From Thalassotalea sediminis (GTDB taxonomy: Bacteria; Pseudomonadota; Gammaproteobacteria; Enterobacterales; Alteromonadaceae), in assembly GCF_030295915.1 (NCBI RefSeq), contig NZ_AP027361.1, forward strand, positions 124,001 through 188,000: a DNA stretch of 64,000 nucleotides. Direction: 5' to 3'. This document shows, piece by piece, positions 1 through 10,559 of this stretch; the first letter of the stretch is position 1, and the number at the start of each line of letters is the position of its first letter. The notes beneath the pieces were generated by a model that had not been told where the DNA came from, made no database searches, and was given only the letters and a program-made list of their open reading frames with translations. A program made the translations under genes and the position numbers.

Positions 1-1899
1 AATGTAATTGGTGAAATAACCAATAGTCAGATCGTACAAGGTAAACGTCGAATGCTAGTTGTGTCGGTTAATGATGGCACGGGTGGCATTAACTTACGTT
101 TTTTTCACTTTACCGCAGCACAAAAGCATAATTTGGTGGTGGGAAAGGAAATTCGTTGCTACGGTGAAATGACTCGTGGCGGGCGAGGGTTAGAAATTAT
201 CCATCCGGAGTATAAATTTCTTGAACAAGATACCCTCCCTACGGCGGTTGAGGAGACGTTAACACCTGTTTACCCGACTACAGATGGTTTAAGACAAATT
301 ACCCTGCGTAATTTGAGTGAACAGGCATTAATTCGTTTGCAACGAGGCGTGATTGAAGAGATTATTCCTGATGACTTTATTCATGAACCATACTCCCTTA
401 AAGAAGCGATTAGCTTTATTCATCGTCCGACACCTGATACCTCTGTTGTACAATTGGAGGAAGGCAAACATCCAGCACAGCTGCGTTTGATTAAAGAAGA
501 GTTATTAGCGCACAACTTAAGTATGCTTAAACTTAGACAGTCAGTTGATAAGCATCAGGCGGTGTCTTTAACGGTTGATCGCGCTTTAGAGGACAAGTTT
601 TTATCAACATTGCCGTTTAAACCGACCAATGCGCAGGCGCGCGTGGTTTCAGAAACCCGTGAGGACTTATTTAAAGCACATCCAATGATGAGGCTTGTTC
701 AAGGTGATGTCGGTTCTGGTAAAACGTTAGTTGCCGCTTTAGCTGCTTTAACTGCAATTGGTCAAGGTTTTCAAGTTGCGCTAATGGCACCTACAGAGAT
801 ACTGGCAGAGCAACATGCGATTAATTTTCAGAAGTGGTTTCATCCGCTCGATATTACCGTGAGTTGGCTTGCAGGTAAAACAAAGGCTAAAGCGCGTCGC
901 GAAGCATTAGCACATATCGCATCGGGTAATGCGCAAATGATTGTAGGCACCCATGCCCTTTTTCAAGATGACGTTATATTTCATAAACTCGCGTTGATCA
1001 TTATTGATGAACAGCATCGCTTTGGTGTTCATCAACGTTTATCACTTCGTGAAAAAGGAGCATTTGACGGTAATTATCCACATCAATTAATTATGACGGC
1101 GACACCAATTCCAAGAACGTTGGCAATGACTGCTTATGCTGACTTAGATACGTCGATAATAGATGAATTACCACCGGGAAGAACCCCGATTACGACGGTT
1201 GCGTTACCAGACAGTAGACGAGATGACGTAATCACCCGTATACATCAAGCATGTATCAATGAGAATCGGCAAGCATACTGGGTATGTACTCTGATTGAAG
1301 AGTCTGAGGTATTACAATGTCAAGCGGCTGAAGATACGGCACTTTATATTCAACAGCACTTACCTGAGCTTAGCGTTGGGCTAGTGCATGGGCGCATGAA
1401 AGCGCAAGAGAAACAGGATGTAATGGAAGCGTTCAAAGCCGGTGAGTTAAATTTGCTCGTTGCAACAACAGTGATTGAAGTAGGTGTAGATGTACCCAAT
1501 GCCAGCTTGATGGTCATTGAAAACCCAGAACGTTTAGGATTAGCTCAATTACACCAATTGCGAGGCCGAGTAGGTCGTGGCTCTATCGCTTCTCATTGTG
1601 TATTGATGTATAAGAGTCCGTTATCAAAAACAGCCACTAAACGACTAGCTGTGCTTCGAGAGAGTAATGATGGATTCGTTATAGCGCAAAAAGATTTAGA
1701 AATAAGGGGGCCTGGTGAGCTACTAGGCACTAAGCAAACGGGCCTAGCAGACCTAAAAATAGCGGATCTCGTCAGGGATGCAGAGCTGATTCCGCAAGTA
1801 CAACAGCATGCATATCAACTATGGCAACATTCACCCGATAAAGCATTGGCATTAATTGAACGCTGGCTAGGAAGCAGAGAACACTACTCTAACGCGTGA
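1..1899 (+). CDS. recG: ATP-dependent DNA helicase RecG (5' end outside window)
   Basis: RecG is a monomeric superfamily 2 helicase that remodels stalled replication forks and Holliday junctions. The frame is open from base 1, so the gene enters from the left; about 632 codons are present against roughly 690 in E. coli RecG, so only the first part of the N-terminal wedge domain is missing. The first in-frame ATG (base 52) is internal. Visible helicase motifs are the Walker A GDVGSGKT (bases 703-726), the DEQH box (from 1006), TATPIPRT (from 1096), and QLRGRVGRG (motif VI, about 1555-1581). The C-terminus ends normally. In many gammaproteobacteria recG lies near spoT/trmH; that side is outside the window. 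Identity is near certain. Confidence 0.97.
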   Translation, partial: NVIGEITNSQIVQGKRRMLVVSVNDGTGGINLRFFHFTAAQKHNLVVGKEIRCYGEMTRGGRGLEIIHPEYKFLEQDTLPTAVEETLTPVYPTTDGLRQITLRNLSEQALIRLQRGVIEEIIPDDFIHEPYSLKEAISFIHRPTPDTSVVQLEEGKHPAQLRLIKEELLAHNLSMLKLRQSVDKHQAVSLTVDRALEDKFLSTLPFKPTNAQARVVSETREDLFKAHPMMRLVQGDVGSGKTLVAALAALTAIGQGFQVALMAPTEILAEQHAINFQKWFHPLDITVSWLAGKTKAKARREALAHIASGNAQMIVGTHALFQDDVIFHKLALIIIDEQHRFGVHQRLSLREKGAFDGNYPHQLIMTATPIPRTLAMTAYADLDTSIIDELPPGRTPITTVALPDSRRDDVITRIHQACINENRQAYWVCTLIEESEVLQCQAAEDTALYIQQHLPELSVGLVHGRMKAQEKQDVMEAFKAGELNLLVATTVIEVGVDVPNASLMVIENPERLGLAQLHQLRGRVGRGSIASHCVLMYKSPLSKTATKRLAVLRESNDGFVIAQKDLEIRGPGELLGTKQTGLADLKIADLVRDAELIPQVQQHAYQLWQHSPDKALALIERWLGSREHYSNA

Positions 1900-2005
1900 T
1901 TACTATCGGTTACATTTTAGTTAACTAAATTAATGCTATTTACGGTATGCTATTGATTATATTTAATAATAGTTAACATACGTGAGAAGTTGTAGAGCCC
2001 GCCAT

Positions 2006-3103
2006 ATGCGTAATAAACAACATGATAATACCCCCCGCTTTTATGAAATTGATTTGTATCGTTTTTTAGCGGCCATTGGTGTGGTTATCTTTCACTATAC
2101 CTACACCGCATTTATGGAAGGCTACGCACCTATTGCAAATTTTCCTGAAATACGAGAAATCACCCGTTATTTTTATATGGGGATTAACTTCTTTTTCGTG
2201 ATTTCTGGCTTTGTTATTTTTATGAGTGTTGCTGATGGTAGCGTGAAAAAATTTCTAATTTCTCGCTTTGTACGATTATATCCTGCCTATTGGGCGGCAT
2301 TAATACTCACCAGTATTGTGACTGTTTATTTTGGTGGAGCAGTGTTTTCTGTTACCTGGCCCCAGTTCTGGGCCAATGCAACCATGGTGAATGAAGCGAT
2401 GAACTATAAACCAATCGACGGTGCGTATTGGACATTGTATATTGAATTAAAGTTTTATCTATTCATGCTCATTATTTTAGCTGTTGGTGCAATGAAGCAC
2501 TTTCAGCATTTAATGGCACTTGTACTCGTTGCATCAACTGGCGCGCTATATTTTCCTTGGGCTGCCAATATTAATATGTTTACCGCCATGTTTCCTCATT
2601 GGAGTGGTTATTTTGCCGCAGGTTGTATCTTTTACTTGGTGCGCAGAGATGGGGTGAATCTATACCGTGCTTTGCTCATGGCACTTGCCTATTTTTATAT
2701 TATTAAGCAATCAACGTTATTTGGTGACCTTATGAGCCAGTGGTTCGGGATTACATTTGATTCCACTATAATTGCATTGATAAATAGTGCTTTTTTTGCC
2801 TTGTTTATGGTGACATCCTTATTTAAAGAGAACCCGCTGCGTAAAGCGTGGTGTTACTACTTAGGCATTTTGACTTACCCAATATATTTAGTGCACCAAC
2901 ATTTAGGTTACATGACGTTCAACTATTTTGGCACTGAACGTAATATTGCTAGCTTGGTGGCAGTAACGATTATTGTAATGGCTATAGTTGCGTGGATAGT
3001 GCATCAATTAATAGAAGTAAAACTGGGCAAACGCTTATCTTCTTTTTTAAAACGTAGATGGTTAACGAATACGCGTAAAACTGCTGATTATCAAGCAGGT
3101 TAG
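2006..3103 (+). CDS. Acyltransferase family 3 membrane protein
   Basis: This is a polytopic inner-membrane protein of the acyltransferase-3 family (OafA/NodX-like), which transfers acyl groups to cell-surface sugars. The N-terminal signature DLYRFLAAIGVVIFHY with its conserved His, the FFVISGFVIF segment and the RLYPAYW motif are all present, followed by about ten hydrophobic segments and a basic C-terminus. The longest frame opens with a GTG at 1982, but the ATG at 2006 starts closer to the family's usual N-terminus; neither has a convincing Shine-Dalgarno sequence. It stands alone between recG and ubiE, so the acceptor (O-antigen, exopolysaccharide or another glycan) cannot be inferred. Family assignment is firm, substrate unknown. 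Confidence 0.85.
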   Translation: MRNKQHDNTPRFYEIDLYRFLAAIGVVIFHYTYTAFMEGYAPIANFPEIREITRYFYMGINFFFVISGFVIFMSVADGSVKKFLISRFVRLYPAYWAALILTSIVTVYFGGAVFSVTWPQFWANATMVNEAMNYKPIDGAYWTLYIELKFYLFMLIILAVGAMKHFQHLMALVLVASTGALYFPWAANINMFTAMFPHWSGYFAAGCIFYLVRRDGVNLYRALLMALAYFYIIKQSTLFGDLMSQWFGITFDSTIIALINSAFFALFMVTSLFKENPLRKAWCYYLGILTYPIYLVHQHLGYMTFNYFGTERNIASLVAVTIIVMAIVAWIVHQLIEVKLGKRLSSFLKRRWLTNTRKTADYQAG

Positions 3104-3208
3104 CAACTGGTCGATTTATTCAGACCTTAATTGATTTAGCTAGTTAATTATTCGTGCAAACTGCGCTAAACTAGAGCCACTATTAGCTTGCAACAATTGA
3201 ACGATTTC

Positions 3209-3985
3209 ATGAGTGATCATAAAGAACAGGTGGATGACAACAACGCATCGACTACACATTTCGGTTATAAAACCGTAGATACAACAGAGAAAGAGTCCAA
3301 GGTAGCCGGCGTTTTTCATTCTGTTGCTCAGCAATACGATATTATGAATGATTTAATGTCATTTGGTATTCATCGTTTGTGGAAACGATTTACCATAGAT
3401 GCCAGTGGTGTTAGACCAGGGAATAAGGTTTTAGATTTAGCGGGTGGCACCGGAGACCTAACTGCAAAGTTTTCAAAGCTTGTTGGTCGTGAAGGAAGGG
3501 TGGTATTAGCCGATATTAATAGTTCAATGTTAAATGTAGGTCGTGATAAACTCCGTGATCGCGGTCTAGTGCAGAATATCGAATATGTACAAGCGAATGC
3601 CGAGTATTTGCCATTTGAGGATAATACTTTTGATATTATTACCATTGCTTTTGGCTTAAGAAACGTTACCAATAAAGCACGTGCTCTGCGTTCAATGTAC
3701 CGAGTATTAAAGCCTGGTGGCCGTTTACTTGTTTTAGAGTTTTCTAAGCCCGAACACGAAATCATTAATAAAGCGTATGATTTTTATTCATTTAGCATAC
3801 TGCCTAAAATGGGAGAGCTTGTTGCCAAAGACGGCGACAGCTATCAATACTTAGCAGAATCAATTCGTATGCATCCTGATCAAGAAACGCTGAAAAGCAT
3901 GATGGAAGAAGCAGGGTTTGAACAAACGAGTTATAAAAACTTAACTGATGGTATCGTCGCATTACATAAAGGATTTAAGTTTTAA
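3209..3985 (+). CDS. ubiE: Ubiquinone/menaquinone C-methyltransferase UbiE
   Basis: UbiE is the SAM-dependent C-methyltransferase of ubiquinone and menaquinone synthesis (DDMQH2 and DMK methylation). The SAM-binding motif [10 protein letters not shown] is at residues 74-83, and the conserved stretch [17 protein letters not shown] near the N-terminus matches the family very closely. The reading frame can be extended to a TTG at 3188, but the ATG at 3209 gives 258 residues, close to the 251 of E. coli. It is the first gene of ubiE-ubiJ-ubiB, the standard gammaproteobacterial order; ubiJ starts 5 bases after its stop, so the three are likely one transcript. Confidence 0.97.
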   Translation: MSDHKEQVDDNNASTTHFGYKTVDTTEKESKVAGVFHSVAQQYDIMNDLMSFGIHRLWKRFTIDASGVRPGNKVLDLAGGTGDLTAKFSKLVGREGRVVLADINSSMLNVGRDKLRDRGLVQNIEYVQANAEYLPFEDNTFDIITIAFGLRNVTNKARALRSMYRVLKPGGRLLVLEFSKPEHEIINKAYDFYSFSILPKMGELVAKDGDSYQYLAESIRMHPDQETLKSMMEEAGFEQTSYKNLTDGIVALHKGFKF

Positions 3986-3990
3986 GTCGT

Positions 3991-4635
3991 ATGTCTAACA
4001 TCATGCATCATCAAATACTGTGTAGCTTTGTTGAAAGAGTTGTTAATGCGCTTTTAACGATTAATCAAGCAGATAATGCACCTTTGGTGGCGTTAGAGCA
4101 AAAAACTATTGTTATTTCTTTGGCCGAGTTAGATTTTCCGATGTCGTTTACCTTTAATGAACAGCAATTATTGGTAACATGTATCACTGAACGAAGTGAT
4201 TGTCATATTGAAACAAGCTTAGCAACGTTAAAAAAGCTGCAAACAGATCAGCAACTAACTGATTTAATTAAACAAGATAAACTTAATATAAGCGGTGATA
4301 TAAAAATAGCTCAACAATTTTCGAGTATTTTTCAACAATTGGATATTGATTGGCAATCTGAGCTCGCAACGTTTATTGGTGATGTGCCAACGTATAAGGT
4401 CGTTAAGTTTAATCAATGGCTGTTAAGTAAGTTTGCTTTTGCAAAGCAGCAGATAACAGCTGACGCGACAGAATGGTTGTTACATGAGAAACGGTTGTTA
4501 GTGGCAAATGATGAGCTTCAACAGTTATATTCAGATATACAGGCGACTGAACGTAATTTTCAACACTTAGAGCGACGTATTATACAACTTGAAAATGCGT
4601 TGAAGAAACATGAGCAGGAGCAAAGTCTTGATTAG
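3991..4635 (+). CDS. ubiJ: Ubiquinone biosynthesis accessory factor UbiJ
   Basis: UbiJ (formerly YigP) carries an SCP2-type lipid-binding domain and with UbiK scaffolds the Ubi hydroxylase/methyltransferase complex in aerobic ubiquinone synthesis. The 214-residue length fits the family (201 in E. coli). The N-terminal two-thirds has the SCP2-like alternation of hydrophobic strands, and the C-terminus (about 165-214) is a charged, heptad-like helix consistent with the coiled coil that contacts UbiK. Assignment rests mainly on position between ubiE and ubiB, length and this architecture, since the family diverges quickly. Its 3' end overlaps the ATG of ubiB by 26 bases, suggesting translational coupling. 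Confidence 0.9.
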   Translation: MSNIMHHQILCSFVERVVNALLTINQADNAPLVALEQKTIVISLAELDFPMSFTFNEQQLLVTCITERSDCHIETSLATLKKLQTDQQLTDLIKQDKLNISGDIKIAQQFSSIFQQLDIDWQSELATFIGDVPTYKVVKFNQWLLSKFAFAKQQITADATEWLLHEKRLLVANDELQQLYSDIQATERNFQHLERRIIQLENALKKHEQEQSLD

Positions 4636-6196
4636 TAGTAGCCGCTTATATCGAATTGTTGCAACGTTTTGCCATTATGGTTTAGACGAACTTATTCCCC
4701 CCAGACTTGTTCCTTGGTATATCAAGATATTTCGTTGGTGTTTTTTTTGGTTAAGAAATAAACACAAAGATAAACCACGAGCAGTAAGGTTCCGCTTAGC
4801 CATTGAGTCATTAGGCCCTGTTTTTATTAAGTTTGGACAAATGCTGTCGACACGCCGTGATCTTTTGCCTGATGACTATGCTACTGAACTAGCATTGTTG
4901 CAAGATCAAGTACCAGCATTTGACGGAAAAATTGCAAAAAACGTTATTGTTGATGCAATTGGCGGGCAACTTTTTGAGCAAATTTTTAGTGACTTCGATG
5001 AAAAACCGTTAGCCTCTGCTTCTATAGCACAAGTACATACCGCAACACTCATGTTAGATGAGCAACCTCAAAAAGTGGTTTTGAAAGTGTTGCGCCCTGG
5101 AATCGATAAAGTGATCAAGGCGGATGTTGCCGTAATGGCGAAAATTGCCAATGTGGTTTCGCGTTGGTTACCCGATGGGAAGCGTTTAAGACCATCAGAA
5201 GTGGTTGCTGAATATAAAAAAACGATTTTAGATGAACTTGATTTACAACGTGAAGCTGCAAACGCAATTCAATTAAAACGAAACTTTAGCTTAGGCCGAG
5301 ATAACGACCACATTCTTTATGTACCCGAAGTTTATAGCCAATATTGCCATAAAAATGTGCTTGTTATGGAGCGAATTTACGGCGTAAGTGTTGGCGAAGT
5401 TGAAAAACTTCATGAGTTAGGCGTAGATATGAAATTGCTTGCTGAGCGCGGGTTAGATGTATTTTTTACACAAGTGTATCGTGACAGTTTTTTTCATGCG
5501 GATATGCACCCAGGCAATGTTTTTGTTGATATAACTAATCCTGCTGATCCAACTTGGATAGCAATAGATTGTGGTATTGTTGGTACGCTTAACCGTGAAG
5601 ATAAACGCTATTTAGCCGAAAACTTTGTCGCCTTTTTTAATCGTGATTACCGCAAGGTGGCACAATTGCATGTTGATTCAGGTTGGGTACCGCCGCAAAC
5701 AAGCGTTGACGAATTCGAATTTGCAATACGTACTGTTTGTGAGCCCATTTTCAATAAACCATTGGCCGAAATTTCGTTTGGCCAAGTGTTAGTAAACCTT
5801 TTCAATACGGCGCGTCGATTCAATATGGAAGTGCAACCGCAACTTGTTTTATTGCAGAAAACGCTGTTATACGTTGAAGGTCTAGGTCGTCAACTTTATC
5901 CTCAATTAGATCTGTGGCAAACGGCGAAACCCTTTTTAGAAAATTGGGTTAAAGAGCAAATGGGCGTTAAAGCGGTATTTTCAAAAGTAAAAGAGAATCT
6001 ACCTTTTTGGAACGAAAAGTTACCCGAAATTCCCGATTTAGTATATCAGTACTTAAAAGATGGTAAGCAAGCACAGCAACAGCAGGTTGCCCTATTAACA
6101 CAAATTAAGGCACAGCAAAGAAAAGCAAATCAAAGACTTGTGTATGCAGTATTGGTCAGTAGCCTTATTATTAGTAGCGCTGTGTTATTTGCCTAA
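4610..6196 (+). CDS. ubiB: Ubiquinone biosynthesis kinase-like protein UbiB
   Basis: UbiB is a membrane-anchored atypical kinase/ATPase of the ABC1/ADCK/UbiB family needed for ubiquinone synthesis. The family's KxGQ motif is present as KFGQ (residues 74-77), the catalytic-loop equivalent is HADMHPGN (296-303) and the metal-binding aspartate lies in IDCG (319-322). The last ~20 residues form the expected transmembrane anchor. The ATG at 4610 lies inside ubiJ; a TTG at 4628 has a better ribosome site (AGGAG at 4616-4620, 7-base spacing) and would shorten the protein by six residues, so the true start is open. Unlike E. coli, tatABC does not follow. Confidence 0.96.
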   Translation: MSRSKVLISSSRLYRIVATFCHYGLDELIPPRLVPWYIKIFRWCFFWLRNKHKDKPRAVRFRLAIESLGPVFIKFGQMLSTRRDLLPDDYATELALLQDQVPAFDGKIAKNVIVDAIGGQLFEQIFSDFDEKPLASASIAQVHTATLMLDEQPQKVVLKVLRPGIDKVIKADVAVMAKIANVVSRWLPDGKRLRPSEVVAEYKKTILDELDLQREAANAIQLKRNFSLGRDNDHILYVPEVYSQYCHKNVLVMERIYGVSVGEVEKLHELGVDMKLLAERGLDVFFTQVYRDSFFHADMHPGNVFVDITNPADPTWIAIDCGIVGTLNREDKRYLAENFVAFFNRDYRKVAQLHVDSGWVPPQTSVDEFEFAIRTVCEPIFNKPLAEISFGQVLVNLFNTARRFNMEVQPQLVLLQKTLLYVEGLGRQLYPQLDLWQTAKPFLENWVKEQMGVKAVFSKVKENLPFWNEKLPEIPDLVYQYLKDGKQAQQQQVALLTQIKAQQRKANQRLVYAVLVSSLIISSAVLFA

Positions 6197-6262
6197 AAAT
6201 GTCTAACGTAAACTTGCAAAAATGTACATGGCGTATGTGTTTATGTACTAAGTGATAATTGG

Positions 6263-8164
6263 ATGCCAAAAACAACAATAAAACAGTTACCTACGCTAGT
6301 TGCTGGACCTATATTGAGACATGTGTCTTCGACACAATTAACTTTCTGGTTGGTTACCTCAACAGAATGTGAATTATCTTTATCTGTTTTTCAACATCAA
6401 GATGTTATTTTCTCGCAAACGTTAAAAAGCGAACAGCATCAAATTGTTGAAATTGGTGAACATGCTTATATCCATCTCGTTAATATCGACAGTGAGGTAA
6501 CATTTGCTACCGAGCAAGTTTATCAATATGAGTTTACATTCAGTCATCAAGGACGGTCGGAAAAGCTAAGTGAGATTGCGCCGATGCTTTTATATGATGC
6601 TCAGCAATACTGCAGTTTTACGGTGCCAGATAAAATAGAACGATTACTGCATGGCTCTTGTCGAAAACCACACTTTGATGGTGGTGATGGTCTAACGCAA
6701 GTAGACACAGTTATTGAACAAACATTGGATGTACCCACAGAGCGGCCTTCATTATTAATGATGTCCGGTGATCAAGTTTATGCCGATGATGTTGCTGGTC
6801 CAATGTTACTTGCTATTCATCAGGTTATCGACTTACTTGGTTTGTATGGAGAATCTTGGCAAGGTGCGGTAATAAATGATAGCCAAGCGCTCTATGGCAG
6901 TGAATATTGTTATTACCACCGCGAACGTTTGTTACCACATACTAAAGCTAACGAAGCTGTTTATGATAAATTTTTCGCCGCCAGTAAAAAGCCTATTTTT
7001 ACCTCGGTAAATGCTAAAAACCATTTAGTTACATTGGCAGAGTGTTTTGCCATGTACATACTGGTATGGTCACCCATTATGTGGCGACATATAAGACTAG
7101 AAACCCCTAACTTGTCGTTAGAAGATACACAGAAATTTACCGAAGAACAGCAAATACTGCAGCAATTTCAGCAAACGTTGCCACAAGTAAGTCGTGCACT
7201 TGCACATATTCCTACATACATGATATTTGATGACCATGATATTACTGATGATTGGAACTTAACGCGAGGTTGGGAAGAAGCCGCTTACAGCCACCCATTT
7301 TCTAGACGTATTATTGGTAATACTTTGGTTGCTTATTGGTTATGTCAAGGATGGGGTAACGCACCAGAAAAGTTTACTGAGCTTAATGTCGATGTTAAAA
7401 AACACTTCGAACGCGGTTATTTGCAGCATGATGCGTTGATTGAAAAAGTACTAGAATGGCATGACTGGCACTATACGTTACAAACAACGCCAAAAATAGT
7501 GGTATTAGATACACGCACGCAACGTTGGCGTTCGGAAAGCCGCTCTTCTAAACCTTCTGGTTTAATGGATTGGGAAGCATTGTCTGAAATGCAGCAAGAG
7601 CTTATTAATGAACCACAAGTCATTTTAGTGTCTGCTGCGCCAATTTATGGGGTAAAAATGATCGAAACGATACAACGAATTTTTACCTTTTTTGGTCAAC
7701 CACTGATGGTCGATGCAGAAAACTGGATGGCGCACAAAGGTACGGCGAATGTCATGCTAAATATTTTTAGACATGTAAAAACGCCCCCAGAATTTATCAT
7801 TCTTTCTGGAGATGTACATTATTCATTCGTTTACGATGTGAGCCATCGTTTTCAACGCAGTCAATCAAAGATTGTGCAAATTACCAGTAGCGGCATTAAA
7901 AACCAATTTCCAACTAAGTTATTGAACATATTAGATCGGCTTAATCGAGTGCTTTATGGCCCATATTCACCACTGAATTGGTTTACTAAAAGGCGCAATA
8001 TGAAAGTGACTGTGCGTAAACCAAGTGATCGTGAGCCAGGATTAACATTAGTAAATGAATGTGGCATTGGCGAGCTGCGCTTTACGCATGACGAGTATAT
8101 TGTACAAGCAAATTTATTAACGGCTGATGGTAAAGAAGTTCACTTCGTTGTGGATAAAGATTGA
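6263..8164 (+). CDS. PhoD-like metallophosphatase
   Basis: The protein belongs to the PhoD/alkaline phosphatase D-like superfamily of metal-dependent phosphoesterases. Metal-binding motifs are visible in order: GSCRKPH (near residue 130), a MMSGDQVYADD aspartate motif (about 167), a FDDHDITDDW motif (about 325) and the late SGDVHYSF histidine motif (about 512). At 633 residues it is longer than Bacillus PhoD and has an N-terminal beta-rich segment of about 120 residues. No signal peptide or Tat motif is visible, so it may stay in the cytoplasm, unlike classical PhoD. No Pho box was seen upstream. The substrate is unknown. It stands 66 bases after ubiB and is convergent with the DUF885 gene. 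Confidence 0.85.
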   Translation: MPKTTIKQLPTLVAGPILRHVSSTQLTFWLVTSTECELSLSVFQHQDVIFSQTLKSEQHQIVEIGEHAYIHLVNIDSEVTFATEQVYQYEFTFSHQGRSEKLSEIAPMLLYDAQQYCSFTVPDKIERLLHGSCRKPHFDGGDGLTQVDTVIEQTLDVPTERPSLLMMSGDQVYADDVAGPMLLAIHQVIDLLGLYGESWQGAVINDSQALYGSEYCYYHRERLLPHTKANEAVYDKFFAASKKPIFTSVNAKNHLVTLAECFAMYILVWSPIMWRHIRLETPNLSLEDTQKFTEEQQILQQFQQTLPQVSRALAHIPTYMIFDDHDITDDWNLTRGWEEAAYSHPFSRRIIGNTLVAYWLCQGWGNAPEKFTELNVDVKKHFERGYLQHDALIEKVLEWHDWHYTLQTTPKIVVLDTRTQRWRSESRSSKPSGLMDWEALSEMQQELINEPQVILVSAAPIYGVKMIETIQRIFTFFGQPLMVDAENWMAHKGTANVMLNIFRHVKTPPEFIILSGDVHYSFVYDVSHRFQRSQSKIVQITSSGIKNQFPTKLLNILDRLNRVLYGPYSPLNWFTKRRNMKVTVRKPSDREPGLTLVNECGIGELRFTHDEYIVQANLLTADGKEVHFVVDKD

Positions 8165-8194
8165 GAGCAGCCCAAATTTGTATTGAACTGCTCT
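8164..8194. terminator. Hairpin between convergent genes
   Basis: AGAGCAG (8164-8170) pairs with CTGCTCT (8188-8194) around a 17-base loop in the 38-base gap between the convergent phosphatase and peptidase genes. There is no strong U-tract on either side, so a bidirectional terminator role is inferred from position. Confidence 0.4.
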
Positions 8195-8202
8195 ACATTG
8201 GG

Positions 8203-9951
8203 TTAAAGTGCTTGTTGTTGTGTGATCCAATCTTTTGTTAGCTCTTCTAACAAGGCCATGGGTAAACTACCATTTTTTAGCATTTGATCATGGAAACTGC
8301 GAATATCAAACTTATCGCCGAGTGATTTTTCTGCTAAAGCTCGCAATTCTCGTATTTTAATTTCACCGATCTTGTACGCTAATGCTTGGCCAGGCCAACT
8401 GATATAACGATCGATTTGTGCGATAACATCAGCCATGCTTAGCGCAGTATTTTCTGCTAAATAATCGATTGCTTGTTGTCTCGTCCAGCCTTTTGCATGC
8501 ATGCCGGTATCTACAACGAGTCGACACGCTCGCCACGCTTCATAAGTTAATCGCCCAAAGTCACTGTATGGATCTTGATAAAAGCCCATCTCTTTGCCTA
8601 ATCTTTCTGAATATAAGCCCCAGCCTTCACCATATGCTGCATGATATAAGGTTTTTCTGAACTCAGGCATGTCTACTTCTTGAGCGATTGCGCTTTGAAA
8701 ATGATGTCCTGGCTCGGCTTCATGAAATGTTAATGCCTCTAACGTATATAATGGCTGACTTTTTAAATCCTGAGTATCTAGAAAGTAGGTGCCAGATGTT
8801 GTGCCACTTCCATCTGATGCGACATAGTAGGCTCCACCGTTAGGGGCTGGTTTAATATCGAATGTTTGACGAGGTAATACTGAAAACCATTTAGGTAATT
8901 GCGCGGCCATTTTACGGGTAATATAGCTAGCTTTCTCCAATAAATCGCGTTCAGTTGTGGTATAAAATTTATCGTCCGTACGTAAGTAAGCGATAAAGTC
9001 TTTAAAGCTACCGTTAAAGCCAACGTGCGCGATAATTTTCTCCATTTCAGCGCGAATACGCTTAACCTCATCTAAGCCCAATTGATGGATTTCATCCGCG
9101 CTCATGTTAGTTGTTGTATAGAATTCTATTAGGTATTGATAATATGCTTTTCCGCCTGGTAATTCACTAATACCAACCTTAGTGCGACAATTGGCCATAT
9201 AATCGTTAACAAAAAACTGATAAAACTTTTTATACTCTGGAATAACTTTTTCTTGGATTAGCTTTGTGGTTTGTTGTGCAAAGAATGTTTTATCTTGCGT
9301 CGAAAAGTTTGCAGGTATGTTGGCGATAGGACCATAAAAAACGCTGTCTTTTACATTGCTTACGATGTGCTTACTAATCGATTTTTCGTAACCTTTAAAC
9401 GTTTCACAATAGTGAACGTGTCCTTGTTTAATGGCTTCAGTAAGTATATCTATGTGCTCTTGGTTATACCTTGGAAAATCTTCAAGACTTATCAAGTAGT
9501 TTTGATAATCCTTTTTAGTAAGAAATGACATGTTGGCAGGAGCACCAGCAAAATAACTGTGAAAACCGGCATAATAATTTAAAGGATAAAAGTGATCTAA
9601 TTGTTGATAGCTATTTGCTTCTGTTTGTCGCTCATAACGAAATAGACGGTATGTTACTTGATCTTCCGCTGATAGTTGCGCCACATCAATACTGTCTAAA
9701 CGTTGTAGCAAAGTAGCATTATAATGGGCACGGCGAGCTCGACCTTCTTTTGACATTTCCGGTAATTTACCGTTCATACGAAATGCATCGGGATCTTTAC
9801 GAAAAAAGATTTGTTCTTTATTAGCGTTTTGCCAATGTTCAGTAAGTAGTGCTTTGAAGGTCTGCGTAGCAGATAATTGTGTGGCGTGTACGGTAAAACC
9901 TGAGCAGAGTGTCAGTATTGTGACCAATACAAGCATATTTTTATTATTCAT
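8203..9951 (-). CDS. DUF885 family secreted putative metallopeptidase
   Basis: This 582-residue protein has a signal peptide (hydrophobic residues 5-19, likely cleavage after VHA) and is a typical full-length DUF885 protein. The family signature HEAEPGHH, an HExxxGH-type zinc site, lies at about residues 411-418, followed by the conserved AYGEGWGLYSE segment that carries further acidic residues. DUF885 proteins resemble gluzincin peptidases and are thought to be periplasmic or secreted dipeptidyl- or carboxypeptidases, but few have been tested. The start has a ribosome site (AGGATAAC). It is monocistronic, divergent from the hypothetical gene at 10067. Family is certain, activity inferred. 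Confidence 0.88.
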   Translation of the reverse strand: MNNKNMLVLVTILTLCSGFTVHATQLSATQTFKALLTEHWQNANKEQIFFRKDPDAFRMNGKLPEMSKEGRARRAHYNATLLQRLDSIDVAQLSAEDQVTYRLFRYERQTEANSYQQLDHFYPLNYYAGFHSYFAGAPANMSFLTKKDYQNYLISLEDFPRYNQEHIDILTEAIKQGHVHYCETFKGYEKSISKHIVSNVKDSVFYGPIANIPANFSTQDKTFFAQQTTKLIQEKVIPEYKKFYQFFVNDYMANCRTKVGISELPGGKAYYQYLIEFYTTTNMSADEIHQLGLDEVKRIRAEMEKIIAHVGFNGSFKDFIAYLRTDDKFYTTTERDLLEKASYITRKMAAQLPKWFSVLPRQTFDIKPAPNGGAYYVASDGSGTTSGTYFLDTQDLKSQPLYTLEALTFHEAEPGHHFQSAIAQEVDMPEFRKTLYHAAYGEGWGLYSERLGKEMGFYQDPYSDFGRLTYEAWRACRLVVDTGMHAKGWTRQQAIDYLAENTALSMADVIAQIDRYISWPGQALAYKIGEIKIRELRALAEKSLGDKFDIRSFHDQMLKNGSLPMALLEELTKDWITQQQAL

Positions 9952-10066
9952 CTTGTTATCCTGGTTGATCCGAGTCTTTATCAGGCACTATTATAAAGCA
10001 TATTGTCATCTGCGCTAATGGGTGACGATATACTTTAAGTGTCACCGTGCTAATTAAGGAAATACA

Positions 10067-10549
10067 ATGATCAAACTCTCACGCGCAGGTTGGAATAACG
10101 TTATCATTTTCGGCGTGATGGGGTTTATTTTATTAATTAACGCGACACATGACAATGTATTCACCGACAAGAGTAAAGATGCAAGCGATGACAGTCTTTT
10201 TGGCTCGCAAGCAGTAATTTTAACGCTTGAGCTGAATCAGCAAGTGGTTATCGAGCGCATTGGTAAAACGTGGCGGGCAACCCCTGCGGTCATTAGCGGA
10301 CAAGCGTTAGAACAAATGATGTTGTCGTGGCAACAATTAACAGCATTACCTTATACCCCTGCTAAGAATATTGATCCGCAATTAGCTTTACCCGTTTCTA
10401 TAGCGTTTGCAGGGCAGGAAGAAACAGTCAAGTTACATTTGAATGTACAAACGGATCAGTTATTAATTTATCATCTACAAAGAAAACGTTGGTACATCGT
10501 CCCCATGCAGATGTATGATCAACTTATTCCAACTGCCATTTTTGGTTAA
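10067..10549 (+). CDS. Hypothetical protein with one N-terminal membrane segment
   Basis: I do not recognise this 160-residue protein. Residues about 11-27 form one hydrophobic segment that could be an inner-membrane anchor or an uncleaved signal; the rest is a soluble domain of alternating strands with no cysteines or obvious catalytic motif, probably periplasmic. An AAGGA ribosome site precedes the ATG. It is followed 10 bases later by the ATP-grasp gene and then mutM, so the three probably share a transcript, though nothing links their functions. Confidence 0.7.
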   Translation: MIKLSRAGWNNVIIFGVMGFILLINATHDNVFTDKSKDASDDSLFGSQAVILTLELNQQVVIERIGKTWRATPAVISGQALEQMMLSWQQLTALPYTPAKNIDPQLALPVSIAFAGQEETVKLHLNVQTDQLLIYHLQRKRWYIVPMQMYDQLIPTAIFG

Positions 10550-10559
10550 GTAGTAACAA

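Noticed and set aside
3140..3765. Minus-strand ORFs over ubiE
   Set aside because: Shadows of ubiE in antisense frames without ribosome sites or conserved features.
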